Shown here piece after piece: positions 17,121-24,797 of a DNA stretch of 64,000 bases (the first letter of the stretch is position 1; the number at the start of each line of letters is the position of its first letter). The stretch lies in contig NZ_FMIC01000002.1 in assembly GCF_900091625.1 (NCBI RefSeq), positions 1 to 64,000 of the forward strand. The letters are read 5' to 3'. The position numbers and the translations under genes are program-made. Origin of the DNA: Micromonospora peucetia (GTDB taxonomy: Bacteria > Actinomycetota > Actinomycetes > Mycobacteriales > Micromonosporaceae). Under the pieces are notes generated by a model. The model worked only from the letters and a program-made list of their open reading frames with translations. It ran no database searches and had not been told where the DNA came from.

Positions 17121-18629
17121 ATGACGCAACACACCTCACGCACGACCAACGTCCGAGCTTGGCTCGGTCTGCTGGTCGTCCTCGGCCCGGTGCTCTTGGT
17201 CTCGATGGACGGGTCCATCTTGTTCCTCGCAATGCCACGGGTCAGTCAGGCTCTCAATCCCAGCGCTGACCAAGCGCTGTGGATCCTGGATGTCTACGGC
17301 TTCTCGGTCGGCTCCCTGCTTATCGCATTCGGAAATATCGGCGACCGCTACGGGCGACTCAAGCTGCTCATGATCGGCGCGGTCTTCTTCGGCATCGGTT
17401 CGGCCGCCGCCGCGTTCGCGCCCACACCGGCGCTACTCATCGCCGCCCGTGCCGTGATGGGGATCGCCGGCGCCACCTTGCTTCCGTCCGCCTTGGCGGT
17501 GCTCAGTGAGCTGTTCACCGACCCGAAGCGTCGGGCCCAGGCCATCGGCATCTTCGCTGCGGCCTTCGCCGCGGGATTCGCAATCGGGCCGGCCATCGGT
17601 GGCGTGCTGCTGGAACGCTTCTGGTGGGGATCGGTGTTCTTGATCAACCTTCCCTTGATCGCGCTGTTCCTGTGTTTCGCACCCATGTTGCTCAGCGAGG
17701 TGCAAACCACCCGCCCCGGTCGAGTCGACCCGATGAGTGTCGTGACCTCTGCGGTCGGTCTGCTGCTAGCGATCTACGGGCTCAAGCACGCTGCCGCCGA
17801 GGGCCTCTCCGTATCGGCGGCGCTCGCCGGGCTCATGGGGGTCGCCGTGCTGGCATGGTTCGGCGTCCGTCAACGACACCTGGACCATCCACTCATCGAC
17901 TTCTCTCTCTTCCGGGATCGAGTCTTCACCATCGCGGTGATCACCGGGCTTCTACCGTTGGCCGCGTGGTCAGCAGCCGCCTACCTGGCTGGCATCTACT
18001 TGCAGTCCGTCCTTGACATTCCGGTCCTGCAGGCTGCCTTGCTGGCGTTACCGGGAGCCGTTGTGCTCATCACGACTTGCATCATCACCCCTGTGGTGGT
18101 CGATCGCGTCGGGAAACGCTCCGCGCTGCTTGTCTGCCACTTCTCCATCGCCACCGGGCTGCTCCTGCTCTTGCCCACCACCATCACTGGCGGGATCGGC
18201 TGGTACGTCGCTTCCACTGCGATCGCTGGCATCGGCTATGGCATCTCCTTCGCAGTCGTCGCTGACACCGCCGTCGGCGCGGTCCCGTCCGAGCGAGCAG
18301 GCTCAGCAGGCGCGATCGCCGAGACCAGCAACGAGGTCGGTAACGCCCTGGGCATTGCACTGCTCGGCTCTCTGGCAGCACTGCTGTTCCGGCTCCAAGG
18401 GCCCGACCTCGCGCCGACCCTGGACGAAACGCTTCAGCTCACCGGCCTGACACAAACGTTGATCACCGACGCCAAGTCAGCCTTCCTCACCGGCATGCAC
18501 GTGGTCGCAGCTACAGCCAGTTTGTTGCACCTCGTACTCGGCCTCATAGCACTCCGCTGGCTACCCCGTCCCGCCAGGGACGACATCCCGGCTGATGGCA
18601 AGCACGGCGAGGCGGTCGAGGCGCGATGA
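17121..18629 (+). CDS. MFS multidrug exporter, DHA2 (14-TM) type
   Basis: A 502-residue inner-membrane antiporter from ATG 17121. Hydrophobic segments fit 14 helices. Family signatures are LLVSMDGSILFLAMPRV in TM1 (the DHA2 acidic TM1 motif), GDRYGRLKLL (motif A) and GIAGATLLPSALAVLSELF (motif C region). Relatives (QacA, SmvA) expel cationic drugs by proton exchange. Its natural regulator is probably the divergent MmyB-type gene, from which IS21 has separated it; the promoter now lies only in the 57 bp right of the IS, so expression may be altered or driven from the IS end. Confidence 0.88.
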   Translation: MTQHTSRTTNVRAWLGLLVVLGPVLLVSMDGSILFLAMPRVSQALNPSADQALWILDVYGFSVGSLLIAFGNIGDRYGRLKLLMIGAVFFGIGSAAAAFAPTPALLIAARAVMGIAGATLLPSALAVLSELFTDPKRRAQAIGIFAAAFAAGFAIGPAIGGVLLERFWWGSVFLINLPLIALFLCFAPMLLSEVQTTRPGRVDPMSVVTSAVGLLLAIYGLKHAAAEGLSVSAALAGLMGVAVLAWFGVRQRHLDHPLIDFSLFRDRVFTIAVITGLLPLAAWSAAAYLAGIYLQSVLDIPVLQAALLALPGAVVLITTCIITPVVVDRVGKRSALLVCHFSIATGLLLLLPTTITGGIGWYVASTAIAGIGYGISFAVVADTAVGAVPSERAGSAGAIAETSNEVGNALGIALLGSLAALLFRLQGPDLAPTLDETLQLTGLTQTLITDAKSAFLTGMHVVAATASLLHLVLGLIALRWLPRPARDDIPADGKHGEAVEAR

Positions 18630-19147
18630 CCTGGCAACAGGCGGTTGACGAGGCATTGTGCTTCGGTTGGATCGACGGGCAGGCCCGCAAGCGGGATCAG
18701 GAGACCTCTTGGATCCGGTTCACCCCGCGCCGGCACCGCAGTTCCTGGTCACAGCGCAACGTCGCCCACGTGGCCCGGTTGGAGACGCAGGGGCGCATGC
18801 TGCTCTCGGGCCGCGCCGCAGTGGAAGCTGCGAGGGCGGACGGGCGGTGGGCGGCTGCCTACGCTCCGCCGTCGGAAGCTGAGGTGCCGGCCGACCTCCT
18901 TGCCGCGGTCGCCGCCGACCCCGCCGTCCAGGCCATGTTCGACGTACTCACCAAGACCAACCGCTACGCTTTCATCCACCGCGTCGGCTCCGTCAAGCGG
19001 GCTCAGACACGCGAGCGAAAGATCGCCGAGTTCGTCGCGATGCTGGCCCGTCACGAGACGATCTACCCGCAGAAGGCCAAGCCTTCGAGCCCGCCGCAAT
19101 CGGCACCCTTGATGATCAAGCGCGTGCTTTGCCGCGTTCGAGGATGA
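18626..19147 (+). CDS. YdeI/OmpD-associated-like protein, N-terminally truncated
   Basis: The 173-residue frame opens with an ATG overlapping the stop of the exporter gene. It matches the YdeI/OmpD-associated (bacteriocin-tolerance) family from VDEALCFGWIDGQARKRD through IRFTPRRHRSSWSQRNVAHVARL and AMFDVLTKTNRYAFIHRV to FVAMLARHETIYPQ. Normal members start about 45 residues earlier; those residues are absent because the upstream DNA encodes the MFS tail. The C-terminal 25 residues are unlike the family. This looks like a remnant joined by deletion or recombination, and its function is doubtful. Confidence 0.6.
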   Translation: MTWQQAVDEALCFGWIDGQARKRDQETSWIRFTPRRHRSSWSQRNVAHVARLETQGRMLLSGRAAVEAARADGRWAAAYAPPSEAEVPADLLAAVAADPAVQAMFDVLTKTNRYAFIHRVGSVKRAQTRERKIAEFVAMLARHETIYPQKAKPSSPPQSAPLMIKRVLCRVRG

Positions 19148-19211
19148 GCACGTACGAGAACAGGCCCGGCCGCTGCCGGTCACCCGCTCGTGGGCGGCAC
19201 GGAAGTGCCGT

Positions 19212-19796
19212 TCACAGGGGACTCCTGTGTGGCAGGAGGTCAGTGGGGAAAGGTGCGGGGGTGCCGTCGGTCGGCTGGCCCCGCCACATCCGCCAGATCA
19301 GTGGCCCTTCGGTGGGCAGGTGGATCGGGGCGCCCTGGCGGTAGCCGAGGCGCTGGTACAGGTCCCTGTTGCGGGTGTTGCTGGCTTCCAGGTACGCCGC
19401 CCGGTTGGCCGCGTCGAGGGTCTGGTGGGCGTTGGTGAGCAGCGCCGTTCCGACGCCTCGGCCCTGGTGGCGTGGGTCGACGGCGACGTAGGCGAGGTAG
19501 TCGTGTGGAGCATGTGGGTGGTGCGTTTCGAAGATGGCGTCGAGCAGCAGGAACCTCGGGGCGTACCTGCCGGTGGCCCGTTCCACCTCGTAGTAGTGGC
19601 CGGTCGATTCCACCAGTGGAACCTGGTCGCGGGTGTACCAGATCGCGACGGCCGACTGGTCGTCGGTGGTGTCCACGCGTCCGTGCTGAAGTCCGTGGTT
19701 GAAGACGAGCTTGAAATAGCGGAAGTAGACGGTGCGGCGGTTGGCCGCCACCGCAACCCCACGAGCGATACCACCCACCGCCACCTCAGGCATCAT
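19212..19796 (-). CDS. GNAT-family N-acetyltransferase, N-terminus uncertain
   Basis: A 194-residue frame from ATG 19796. The acetyl-CoA loop is clear in LAYVAVDPRHQGRGVGTALL (V-x5-Q/RxxGxG/A), followed by AYLEASNTRNRDLYQRLGY. The usual N-terminal strand of this GNAT subfamily should begin about 40 residues earlier; the upstream open frame (TLLSEAAAATAFPADAMM) resembles it but lacks a start codon before a stop at about 19880, so the true N-terminus may be lost. It would acetylate an amine of an unknown small molecule or protein. Confidence 0.65.
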   Translation of the reverse strand: MMPEVAVGGIARGVAVAANRRTVYFRYFKLVFNHGLQHGRVDTTDDQSAVAIWYTRDQVPLVESTGHYYEVERATGRYAPRFLLLDAIFETHHPHAPHDYLAYVAVDPRHQGRGVGTALLTNAHQTLDAANRAAYLEASNTRNRDLYQRLGYRQGAPIHLPTEGPLIWRMWRGQPTDGTPAPFPTDLLPHRSPL

Positions 19797-19816
19797 GGCA
19801 TCGGCCGGAAACGCCG

Positions 19817-20044
19817 TTGCCGCAGCAGCCTCCGAGAGCAGGGTATCGGCGGACCCGGCCCCGCCGCAGCGGCATCAACCCGCTGGTCGCCACCACCATC
19901 CTAGTTACCGCAGTGATGGCCTCATTCGTTGTGTGCGTGTTGGAACCGGTGGTCGGCTGCCCGCTGCTGGCGGTGGCGCTCGCCGTGTACGGGAGTGTGA
20001 TCGTTGCCAGCCGGCGAGGCAAACCCGGGCGCCGAATCCTCTGA
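19817..20044 (+). CDS. Possible small two-helix membrane protein
   Basis: A 75-codon frame with TTG start and weak ribosome site. It has a basic N-terminus and two hydrophobic stretches (PLVATTILVTAVMASFVVCVL and LLAVALAVYGSVIVA) before a basic tail. It overlaps the possible lost N-terminus of the minus-strand GNAT gene, so only one of the two readings may be real. No family recognised. Confidence 0.3.
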   Translation: MPQQPPRAGYRRTRPRRSGINPLVATTILVTAVMASFVVCVLEPVVGCPLLAVALAVYGSVIVASRRGKPGRRIL

Positions 20045-20175
20045 GGCCACCACCGGATGGTGCCGTAGCCGCCACCATCCGGCCACAACCGCAGTCGCCT
20101 ACCCGACAACGGTGGCGACACCACCCCCGCCCGCCACCAGCATCAGCCAGGCCAAACCGCATCCGAGGAGCCACC

Positions 20176-20574
20176 TTGACCTACCCGCAGCCCGGACCGC
20201 CGTACGGCCCGCCGCCGATCTCCGGCCCGCCCACCAGTCCCGGCTATCCGCCCGCCGGCTACTACCCGCCGCCGCAGGTGATCGTCGCCCAGGTGCCGCC
20301 AGCGTCCGGGCTCGCCACCGCATCCATGGTGTTGGGCATCATCGGGGTGCTCGGCGGCTGGTGCCTGTTCGGGCTGCCATGCCTTGCCGCAGTGGTCCTC
20401 GGGCATATGGGGCTGCGGGACACTGCGGACGGCCGGAAGTCGGGGCGGGGCATGGCGGTGGCTGGTCTGGTGCTCGGGTATGTGTTCGTTGCCCCGATGA
20501 TCGTGTTCACGGTGATGATCTTCATGGGTGGGGTGATGGGGGCGGTTTCGCCTACCCCAACCGCAACGCCCTGA
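20176..20574 (+). CDS. DUF4190-type membrane protein with proline/glycine-rich N-terminus
   Basis: A 132-residue protein from TTG 20176, placed after GAGGAG. The first 45 residues are Pro/Gly/Tyr-rich (YPQPGPPYGPPP), then SGLATASMVLGIIGVLGGW and a second helix, with the loop VVLGHMGLRDTADGRKSGRGMAVAGLVLGY characteristic of DUF4190, and a third hydrophobic segment at the C-terminus. Function unknown; such proteins are common small actinobacterial membrane proteins. Confidence 0.7.
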   Translation: MTYPQPGPPYGPPPISGPPTSPGYPPAGYYPPPQVIVAQVPPASGLATASMVLGIIGVLGGWCLFGLPCLAAVVLGHMGLRDTADGRKSGRGMAVAGLVLGYVFVAPMIVFTVMIFMGGVMGAVSPTPTATP

Positions 20575-20647
20575 CAGGTCCGCAAGCTCAAGCCGCTGCT
20601 GAAAGAAGCCCGCCCCTCCGCATCAAGAACCACCCGAAGGAGCAGCA

Positions 20648-21064
20648 TTGACCGGGAAGCTCACCCAGGCCGACCAGTACACCGTCATCGGCGACGGACT
20701 CGCCGTCGGCTGCCTCGACCTCGGCGTCACCGGACTCACCAGCCGGAAACTCGAACTCGAACTCTCCTTCAACCACGCCTGGCGAAACTTCCCCCTAGCC
20801 GCCCGGTTCCCCCAGGTCAAAGCCGACCTGAACCGCTGCGACATCCTCACCATCCTCAACCGCAGCCCCCGCCGCCGCTGGTCCCGCGGCAGCTGGATCC
20901 AGAACCGGGCATGGTGGGAGCCTCAACTGCCGGACTCGTACGACGATGCTGGCGAGGTGGCGGAGGACATCGCCAGCGTGTACGGCATCAGCCGGGACCA
21001 GTGGACCAGCCTGGCGCGACCACTGGTGGAACGCCTCGGCGACGACTGCGTCCGACGGCAGTGA
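20648..21064 (+). CDS. Hypothetical protein
   Basis: A 138-codon frame starting with TTG 20648 directly after AAGGAG at ideal spacing. It is hydrophilic, with aromatic and acidic residues (WIQNRAWWEPQLPDSYDDAGEVAEDIA) and no transmembrane segment or known motif. It ends just before a strong terminator at 21093-21130, so the DUF4190 gene and this one may be a unit. I do not recognise the family. Confidence 0.5.
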   Translation: MTGKLTQADQYTVIGDGLAVGCLDLGVTGLTSRKLELELSFNHAWRNFPLAARFPQVKADLNRCDILTILNRSPRRRWSRGSWIQNRAWWEPQLPDSYDDAGEVAEDIASVYGISRDQWTSLARPLVERLGDDCVRRQ

Positions 21065-21092
21065 CCTGACGTCCTGCTAATCCATATGCAAA

Positions 21093-21130
21093 GAAGACCC
21101 CGGTCAAGCATCAGCTCGACCGGGGTCTTC
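21093..21130 (+). terminator. Strong hairpin terminator
   Basis: A perfect 13-bp stem, GAAGACCCCGGTC with its complement at 21118-21130 and a 12-base loop, 29 bp after the stop of the hypothetical gene. Confidence 0.8.
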
Positions 21131-21205
21131 GCCTACCCGGCAAGGGAGCGTCAGCTACCCGACACCGTTCACCCGCAGCAACAACCCGCCACTACCGTCC
21201 ATGCG

Positions 21206-21367
21206 GTGAGCACCGAAGGTGTCGCCGGAATTGTCGGACTCGTCGCCGTCATCGGCATCGGCTACGCGTGGTGGAACCGCGACCGCGGCGACAGCCACGA
21301 CGACGGCGAGTACGAAGAGGTGTGGTACGAGGAGTGGCATTACGAGGAACACTGGCGCGAGGACTGA
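21206..21367 (+). CDS. Small single-pass membrane protein with acidic/aromatic tail
   Basis: A 53-residue frame from GTG 21206. A short N-terminus leads into one hydrophobic helix (GVAGIVGLVAVIGIGYAWW), then a soluble tail unusually rich in Glu, Trp, Tyr and His (EYEEVWYEEWHYEEHWRED). No family recognised. The start lies about 75 bp after a strong terminator, so it needs its own promoter. The composition bias argues for a real coding frame, but there is no clear ribosome site. Confidence 0.45.
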   Translation: MSTEGVAGIVGLVAVIGIGYAWWNRDRGDSHDDGEYEEVWYEEWHYEEHWRED

Positions 21368-21381
21368 ACGCCCCAGGGGTG

Positions 21382-21579
21382 CTACTCGCACCGGTCTTCG
21401 GCGCCCCGCCCGTACAACTCGCAGCAGTCCGGCCGGTGCCGAAACACGGGCAGGGTGCGGCCGTGGCGTTCCTCGCGGTCGCCGGTCCGCTCGTACAGGC
21501 ACGCACCCCACACGGCCGTCTCGCCGTGGCCGTCGACCACCTGCCCGTCACCGGGACCGTCCCGCAGCAACACCCTCAC
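21382..21579 (-). CDS. Small hypothetical protein
   Basis: A 65-codon frame from GTG 21579, convergent with the small membrane protein gene and upstream-facing the terminator at 21633-21670. It contains paired cysteines near the end (HRPDCCELYGRGAEDRC), which could bind metal. No family recognised; moderate support only from its frame and composition. Confidence 0.35.
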   Translation of the reverse strand: MRVLLRDGPGDGQVVDGHGETAVWGACLYERTGDREERHGRTLPVFRHRPDCCELYGRGAEDRCE

Positions 21580-21632
21580 GCCGGCGACGCTACCCGCGAA
21601 CGCCCGCGGGTTGCCGCAACTCCCGCAAGGCG

Positions 21633-21670
21633 CTGAGGCCGCCCAACCTGGCTGGGTTGGGCGGCCTCAG
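21633..21670. terminator. Strong hairpin terminator
   Basis: A perfect 16-bp stem, CTGAGGCCGCCCAACC with its complement at 21655-21670 and a 6-base loop. It separates the minus-strand pair at 21838-22529 from the small gene at 21382. Confidence 0.8.
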
Positions 21671-21728
21671 CCATCCCCGCTGGTGGATAGCCACTCGACA
21701 GGAAGCGGATTGGCCATGCCGTAAGAAT

Positions 21729-21830
21729 CGGATAGCCTATCCGCCCCTTGCGACCTGGACTGCCGCATAGCAGGTGCTACAGCAGATGGGTAGCAAGTGC
21801 CATGGCGTTTGCCACCCGCTTGCCACCAGC
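21729..21830. other. Noncoding patch with palindrome, dyad and short direct repeats
   Basis: Holds CGGATAGCCTATCCG (15-base palindrome, 21729-21743), the dyad TGCTAC/GTAGCA (21775-21795), and tandem TGCCACCCGC (21810-21819) and TGCCACCAGC (21821-21830). It could be a protein-binding or attachment region; nothing proves either. Confidence 0.35.
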
Positions 21831-21837
21831 GGGCCCG

Positions 21838-22131
21838 CTAGTCCTCGCCGGGCTCCCAGCCGAACAGGGCAGCCTGCCGGCGGGCATCCGCACGAGCCTT
21901 CGTCAGCGCGTCGATCATCGCGCCCATGTCCTCATCCGACAGCAACGACCGGCACGAAAACACCATGTCGTAGTCCCCGCCGGTCACCTGAAACCTCAGG
22001 TTGGCGTACGGGCTGTCGCAGCTCGGATCATCGAACGGCACAGCCTGCACCTCCAACACCGGCCCGTGACCCATATCCAACTCCACTCGGTAGGCGGGAT
22101 GCTTCTCCGGCGGCTCCACGACGTCGCTCAC
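21838..22131 (-). CDS. Hypothetical protein
   Basis: A 97-residue soluble protein whose ATG at 22131 overlaps the stop of the upstream gene by four bases, so the two are translationally coupled. Readable segments include YRVELDMGHGPVLEVQAVPFDD and FSCRSLLSDEDMGAMIDALTKARADARRQAA. No recognised domain. Together with its partner it lies downstream of the HTH gene and iteron array, suggesting a plasmid- or ICE-type accessory operon. Confidence 0.55.
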   Translation of the reverse strand: MSDVVEPPEKHPAYRVELDMGHGPVLEVQAVPFDDPSCDSPYANLRFQVTGGDYDMVFSCRSLLSDEDMGAMIDALTKARADARRQAALFGWEPGED

Positions 22132-22529
22132 GCCCCAGCACCGCCCGGCAGGGTGAGCCGGTAGTCCACGCTGTCCCCGTTGCCCCGGGTCGCCAGCAGA
22201 CCCGCCGTCACCAGCTCGAACATGAACACCGACAGGGTCATCGCCGAGAACCGGTCGTAGGTGAGCTTCCAGCCCGGGTCGTCGTCCTCGTCGCGCATCG
22301 CATCCGACAGCGTGCCCTCGTAGAACTCGTTCGGCCGGTAGTCGAGGATCAGCCCTTCGCCGTCAGCAGCGAGAGACAAGCCATCCGTGAGCGACTGAAG
22401 GTAGAAGTGGCGGCGGTTGATGTAGTCCAACCGGTGCTTATCCCACTCGTTGGGGCCGACGAAGCGGGCGCCTGTGCGGTAGCCCCACCGGTCGGAGTCG
22501 GTGGTGATGTCGTCAGGGGTCAACGGCAC
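22128..22529 (-). CDS. Hypothetical protein
   Basis: A 133-residue protein from GTG 22529 after TTGGAGA. Sequence includes RWGYRTGARFVGPNEWDKHRL, FYLQSLTDGLSLAADGEGLIL and YDRFSAMTLSVFMFELVTAGLL. No recognised family. First gene of a two-gene unit read leftward away from the iterons; the 12-bp repeat array starts 14 bp upstream of its start codon, so the array may also act as its control region. Confidence 0.6.
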   Translation of the reverse strand: MPLTPDDITTDSDRWGYRTGARFVGPNEWDKHRLDYINRRHFYLQSLTDGLSLAADGEGLILDYRPNEFYEGTLSDAMRDEDDDPGWKLTYDRFSAMTLSVFMFELVTAGLLATRGNGDSVDYRLTLPGGAGA

Positions 22530-22542
22530 GGGGGATCTCCAA

Positions 22543-22617
22543 GGGTTCCCGGAAGGGTTCCCGGAAGGGTTCCCGGAAGGGTTCCCGGAAGGGTTCCCGG
22601 AAGGGTTCCCGGAAGGG
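22543..22617. repeat. Array of six 12-bp direct repeats (iteron-like)
   Basis: Six perfect tandem copies of GGGTTCCCGGAA from 22543 to 22614 plus a partial GGG. The 12-bp period is close to one helical turn and the array lies between a replication-initiator-like HTH gene and its downstream unit, as in iteron plasmid origins. Confidence 0.85.
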
Positions 22618-22627
22618 TATCGGCGGA

Positions 22628-22680
22628 ACTGGTCCCGCTGCGGAACCAGTCTCCGTGTCGGACTAGTCCCGCTGCGGGAC
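22628..22680. repeat. Pair of related hairpin-forming repeats
   Basis: Two copies of a TCCCGCTGCGG core: ACTGGT...ACCAGT dyad at 22628-22650 and GTCCC...GGGAC dyad at 22666-22680. They sit between the HTH gene stop (22683) and the iteron array; a terminator or part of an origin are both possible. Confidence 0.5.
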
Positions 22681-22682
22681 CA

Positions 22683-23504
22683 CTACGCGGGCTCCAAACC
22701 GAGCGTCAGCAGCCAATCCTCAACGCCGTTGTCAGGGTCCCGCTCGGCCATGCCCTCGATGTACGCCCCCGGAAACCCGATCGGCTTCTTGGTGCTCTTG
22801 AGCTTGCGAAACGCGTTGTAAAAGGCATCCACCGTCCACACGCCCTTCCCGAAGGTGGTGCCGTCGGAGCGCAGGTGTCCAGCGTTGATGAGGCTGAGGA
22901 ACGTCGCCCGATCGTCGATTCGCTGCTGGGTAAGCTTCTTGGCTGTGCTGGGTTGCCGCTGGGCGGGAGGATTCCACTCGTCGGCAAAGCGGCTTTGCGT
23001 CTCGTCGGCCCCGGAGGGAGCGAAGCGACCGGAGGGGAGGCTGCTCTGGTCTGATCTTTGGTCTAGTTCATGTTCATCTAGTTGTAGTTCTTCTAGTTCG
23101 GGTGCGCTGTGGCTCACTAGGGTGGTGTTCTTCAGCGCACTAGGGGTGGTGTGCTGTGGCGCACCACCCCTAGTGGCGGGAGTCTTCGGCCACGACACCA
23201 GCAGCAGCGTGTACCGGTTCGTGTCGTTGGCCTCGCCCTTGCGTCGCCGCTCTGTCTCGATGAGCCCCGCGGCGGCTAGCTCGGTGAGATAGCGGTCAAC
23301 CGCCCGCGTATTCTTGAACTGCATCCGCTTGGCGAGGTTGCTGCGAGATGGCCAGACGTGGGCGTCGCCGCGCGTGTAGTTGATGTGCCTCAGCAGCAAG
23401 CCGTACAGCCAGGCCGCATGGATGGTGAGCTTCCCCGCGGCAACGAAATCCTGGATCTCGGTGGGGATGCGTAGGTGAGAGGTCTCATCGTCGGTGGCGC
23501 TCAT
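22683..23504 (-). CDS. HTH_36-type DNA-binding protein, candidate replication initiator
   Basis: A 273-residue protein from ATG 23504. Residues 15-100 form a winged helix of the HTH_36 class (AAWLYGLLLRHINYTRGDAHVWPSRSNLAKRM, then TRAVDRYLTELAAAGLIETERRR). A low-complexity acidic/Ser-rich linker follows, then a C-terminal helical domain (FGKGVWTVDAFYNAFRKLK). Such proteins occur as plasmid or ICE replication proteins and phage DnaD-like factors. The adjacent 12-bp iterons support a replication role (inference); no integrase, relaxase or transfer gene is in the window, so this may be a remnant or a small element. Confidence 0.6.
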   Translation of the reverse strand: MSATDDETSHLRIPTEIQDFVAAGKLTIHAAWLYGLLLRHINYTRGDAHVWPSRSNLAKRMQFKNTRAVDRYLTELAAAGLIETERRRKGEANDTNRYTLLLVSWPKTPATRGGAPQHTTPSALKNTTLVSHSAPELEELQLDEHELDQRSDQSSLPSGRFAPSGADETQSRFADEWNPPAQRQPSTAKKLTQQRIDDRATFLSLINAGHLRSDGTTFGKGVWTVDAFYNAFRKLKSTKKPIGFPGAYIEGMAERDPDNGVEDWLLTLGLEPA

Positions 23505-23584
23505 CGCACACCAGCCGGTCGCACAGACGTGCGGGCAAGGAAGACTTCCACCCTAGACATGGGTCGCCTCCTGCTAGGCGATCA

Positions 23585-23623
23585 GGGCCCGGCGCAAAGG
23601 TGCTACCAACACCTGCCGGGCCC
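23585..23623. terminator. Nested hairpin, terminator-like
   Basis: Outer arms GGGCCCGGC (23585-23593) and GCCGGGCCC (23615-23623) enclose inner arms AGGTG and CACCT; a T-rich run follows on the plus strand. It lies in the gap between the lipoprotein gene and the HTH gene. Confidence 0.6.
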
Positions 23624-23701
23624 GTTCTGTATTTGTGCCCCCATCCTACCGTGTGTCCGGATCATGCTGACCGGGGCCGATGGGTCGCAGGCAACGATGA
23701 A

Positions 23702-23727
23702 GCCTCCACCGCGAGCAGGGTGGAGGC
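23702..23727 (-). terminator. Hairpin after lipoprotein gene
   Basis: A perfect 9-bp stem, GCCTCCACC/GGTGGAGGC with an 8-base loop, 11 bp past the stop of the minus-strand lipoprotein gene. Confidence 0.7.
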
Positions 23728-23737
23728 ATCATCTGCG

Positions 23738-24142
23738 TCAGGGTGTTACCGCAGCAGACGGCGTCGCTGCGGGCGTGCCCGACGGCGGAACCGATGGGCT
23801 GACCGTGACCGCCGGAGTTGCAGGCGGCCCCAACGGGGGCAACTCCTTCGGCTTACCCGAGACGCACGAGTCCACGAAGAACGCCTCCACCTGGGCGATC
23901 CACTCCTCTTGGTCAATGGAAGTTCCCCCAACGCCCGGGGCGTCGTCATTGAGAGCAATGTGTGCGGCCTTGCACCGCTCCGCGTCCGGCTTGCCCTCCG
24001 ACGATGCGATCAGGCTATGCGTCTCCGCGCCCCGGAACGCAACCGTGCGCAGGTAGTCGCGCCTGTCGTCGTAGTCGAGGGAGCAGCCGGTGAGGGTGAG
24101 GGCAACAAGTGTTCCTGCCGCCACGGCACGTCCAAGTTTCAT
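23738..24142 (-). CDS. Putative lipoprotein
   Basis: A 134-residue protein from ATG 24142. The signal peptide MKLGRAVAAGTLVALTLTGC ends in a lipobox (Cys 20), followed by SLDYDDRRDY. The mature part has two further cysteines and a Pro/Thr/Ala-rich C-terminal tail (TPAVTVSPSVPPSGTPAA). It would be anchored on the outer face of the cell membrane. No domain recognised. Confidence 0.65.
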   Translation of the reverse strand: MKLGRAVAAGTLVALTLTGCSLDYDDRRDYLRTVAFRGAETHSLIASSEGKPDAERCKAAHIALNDDAPGVGGTSIDQEEWIAQVEAFFVDSCVSGKPKELPPLGPPATPAVTVSPSVPPSGTPAATPSAAVTP

Positions 24143-24214
24143 GACCGCAGAGCGTAAACCTAGCAGTGCCAAGGGTCATCAATACGGCAGGCTGGTTACG
24201 TGCCGGCTACGGCA

Positions 24215-24430
24215 TCAGCAGATGTTCACGCCACAGCCACGCCAACTCAAGGCACCCGGCCCCGGCGGGTGCGAGACGCCCCGCCCTCGCACGCCGGCTT
24301 CGGTGAACGGGTACCGCTCGGCCACCACCTGGCCCTCATCGTTGCGGTCCACAAAGTCGGCGGCCAACTCGTCGAACAGGTCGGTGTCGATGACGAGCAC
24401 CGTCAGGATCTCCCCAACCAGAGTGAGCAA
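24215..24430 (-). CDS. Small hypothetical protein
   Basis: A 71-codon frame with TTG start at 24430. It begins LVGEILTVLVIDTDLFDELAADFVDRNDEGQ, acidic and helix-prone. No family recognised; could be a chance frame. 24431-24797 beyond it contains no gene, only the RAE box and the rph leader. Confidence 0.35.
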   Translation of the reverse strand: MLTLVGEILTVLVIDTDLFDELAADFVDRNDEGQVVAERYPFTEAGVRGRGVSHPPGPGALSWRGCGVNIC

Positions 24431-24660
24431 GTCCAGGGCGACCCCGAGACAGGCGACCCGCAGGCGCCCGTCGGCACGCGCCTAAGCCCGACGCTCATCC
24501 ACAGGTTTCGAGCATTGCTCGGCAGCGGAATCGTGGAGGGGCGATCGTCTTACCTGGAGCTTCGCCCTCATCGATACCCGGGCTCGCCGCGCACCCTGAG
24601 CTGCAATATCAGCTCGGAAAAGAACTCGCTCCCTGCCCCTTCTAACGTATAGCGCACAGG

Positions 24661-24679
24661 GGGGCTTGCGACAAGACCC
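24661..24679 (+). promoter_or_regulatory. Rifamycin-associated element (RAE)
   Basis: GGGGCTTGCGACAAGACCC is a 19-base inverted repeat matching the RAE described upstream of rifamycin-inactivating genes in actinomycetes (consensus GGGGCTTGCnGCAAGnCCC as I recall it; one mismatch in the centre). It lies 118 bp before the rph start. Confidence 0.85.
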
Positions 24680-24797
24680 GGGTTGTGCCGCAGAATCGGC
24701 GGCCGGACCAGCACCGACGAGGAAATCGGGGGTACGACGTGGGTGCGTTGTCGATGGTCATTGCGGTACGGAGCACGGCTGCCGCGGAGGTATCGCA

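Noticed and set aside
22535..22625. Could the 12-bp array be a CRISPR array?
   Set aside because: Units are directly tandem with no spacers and no cas genes are present.
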